From Peptococcaceae bacterium UBA7185 (GTDB lineage Bacteria > Bacillota > Peptococcia > Peptococcales > Peptococcaceae): a stretch of DNA of 13,685 bases. The notes below the pieces were generated by a model that saw only the letters and a program-made list of their open reading frames with translations, did not search any database and was not told the DNA's origin. Positions 13,624 through 13,685 of the stretch are shown one piece after another (position 1 is the stretch's first letter; every line of letters begins with the position of its first letter). The position numbers were made by a program, and so were the translations under genes. The stretch lies in NCBI GenBank assembly GCA_002491065.1, contig DKVF01000014.1:1-13685 (forward strand). The letters are read 5' to 3'.

Positions 13624-13651
13624 TATATAGTATATTTTATATAATTGTAAA
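13624..13651 (-). promoter_or_regulatory. Possible promoter of the Rpn-like gene
   Basis: On the minus strand TTTACA (13646-13651), a 16-base spacer and TATATA (13624-13629), giving a leader of about 55-65 bases. The region is very AT-rich, so this is weak. Nothing else is seen in 13552-13685. Confidence 0.35.
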
Positions 13652-13685
13652 ATTATACCAGTTTTTTCATATTAGCATGACTTGT

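Overview
The window looks like chromosomal DNA from a low-to-moderate GC Bacillota (Firmicutes). It has strong AGGAGG-type ribosome binding sites, frequent TTG/GTG starts and Gram-positive style families (DUF975, YybS/DUF2232, YtqB/MnmM, TrpXYZ, stalk-domain secreted proteins, Rpn-like nuclease). Clostridia or Negativicutes are both plausible; I cannot place it more finely. Two perfect parS sites and rplI suggest an origin-proximal location.

Layout from left to right. 1-279: parS site 1 and the terminator of the next operon. 280-2132 (minus): a DUF975 membrane protein followed by the membrane protease SppA, overlapping stop/start, with an extended -10 promoter. 2312-3763 (plus): a yybS-like DUF2232 membrane protein and ribosomal protein bL9 (rplI), ending at a hairpin terminator shared with the convergent gene. 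3860-4792 (minus): a secreted protein with two stalk (copper amine oxidase N-terminal-like) repeats, with its own promoter. 4979-5105: a long imperfect palindrome that starts 4 bases after the stop codon of the next operon.

5110-10464 (minus): a five-gene ABC importer cluster of the TrpXYZ/COG2984-COG4120-COG1101 type. It has one ATPase, one permease and three tandem paralogous lipoprotein binding proteins. Promoters and terminators split it into modules: trpX3-trpX2 from one promoter, trpX1 from a second, and trpY-trpZ from a third whose hexamers match those of trpX3. The leaders of trpX1 and trpX2 align without gaps over about 115 bases. They keep two hairpins in which every stem substitution preserves pairing on the transcribed strand, and the 12-base loop of the larger hairpin is identical. 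This is the best candidate for an undescribed regulatory element.

10652-12377: the tRNA-modification methyltransferase gene mnmM (ytqB) and a stand-alone PTS_EIIC_2-type membrane protein are divergent, with overlapping promoters and a dyad between them. 12378-12727: parS site 2, inverted relative to site 1 and with shared flanking bases, then a perfect palindromic terminator. 12728-13551 (minus): an Rpn/PD-(D/E)XK transposase-like nuclease gene broken by one frameshift.

The substrate of the importer and the function of the DUF975, DUF2232, EIIC-like and stalk proteins are inferred from family resemblance only. Promoter calls rest on reading hexamers by eye.
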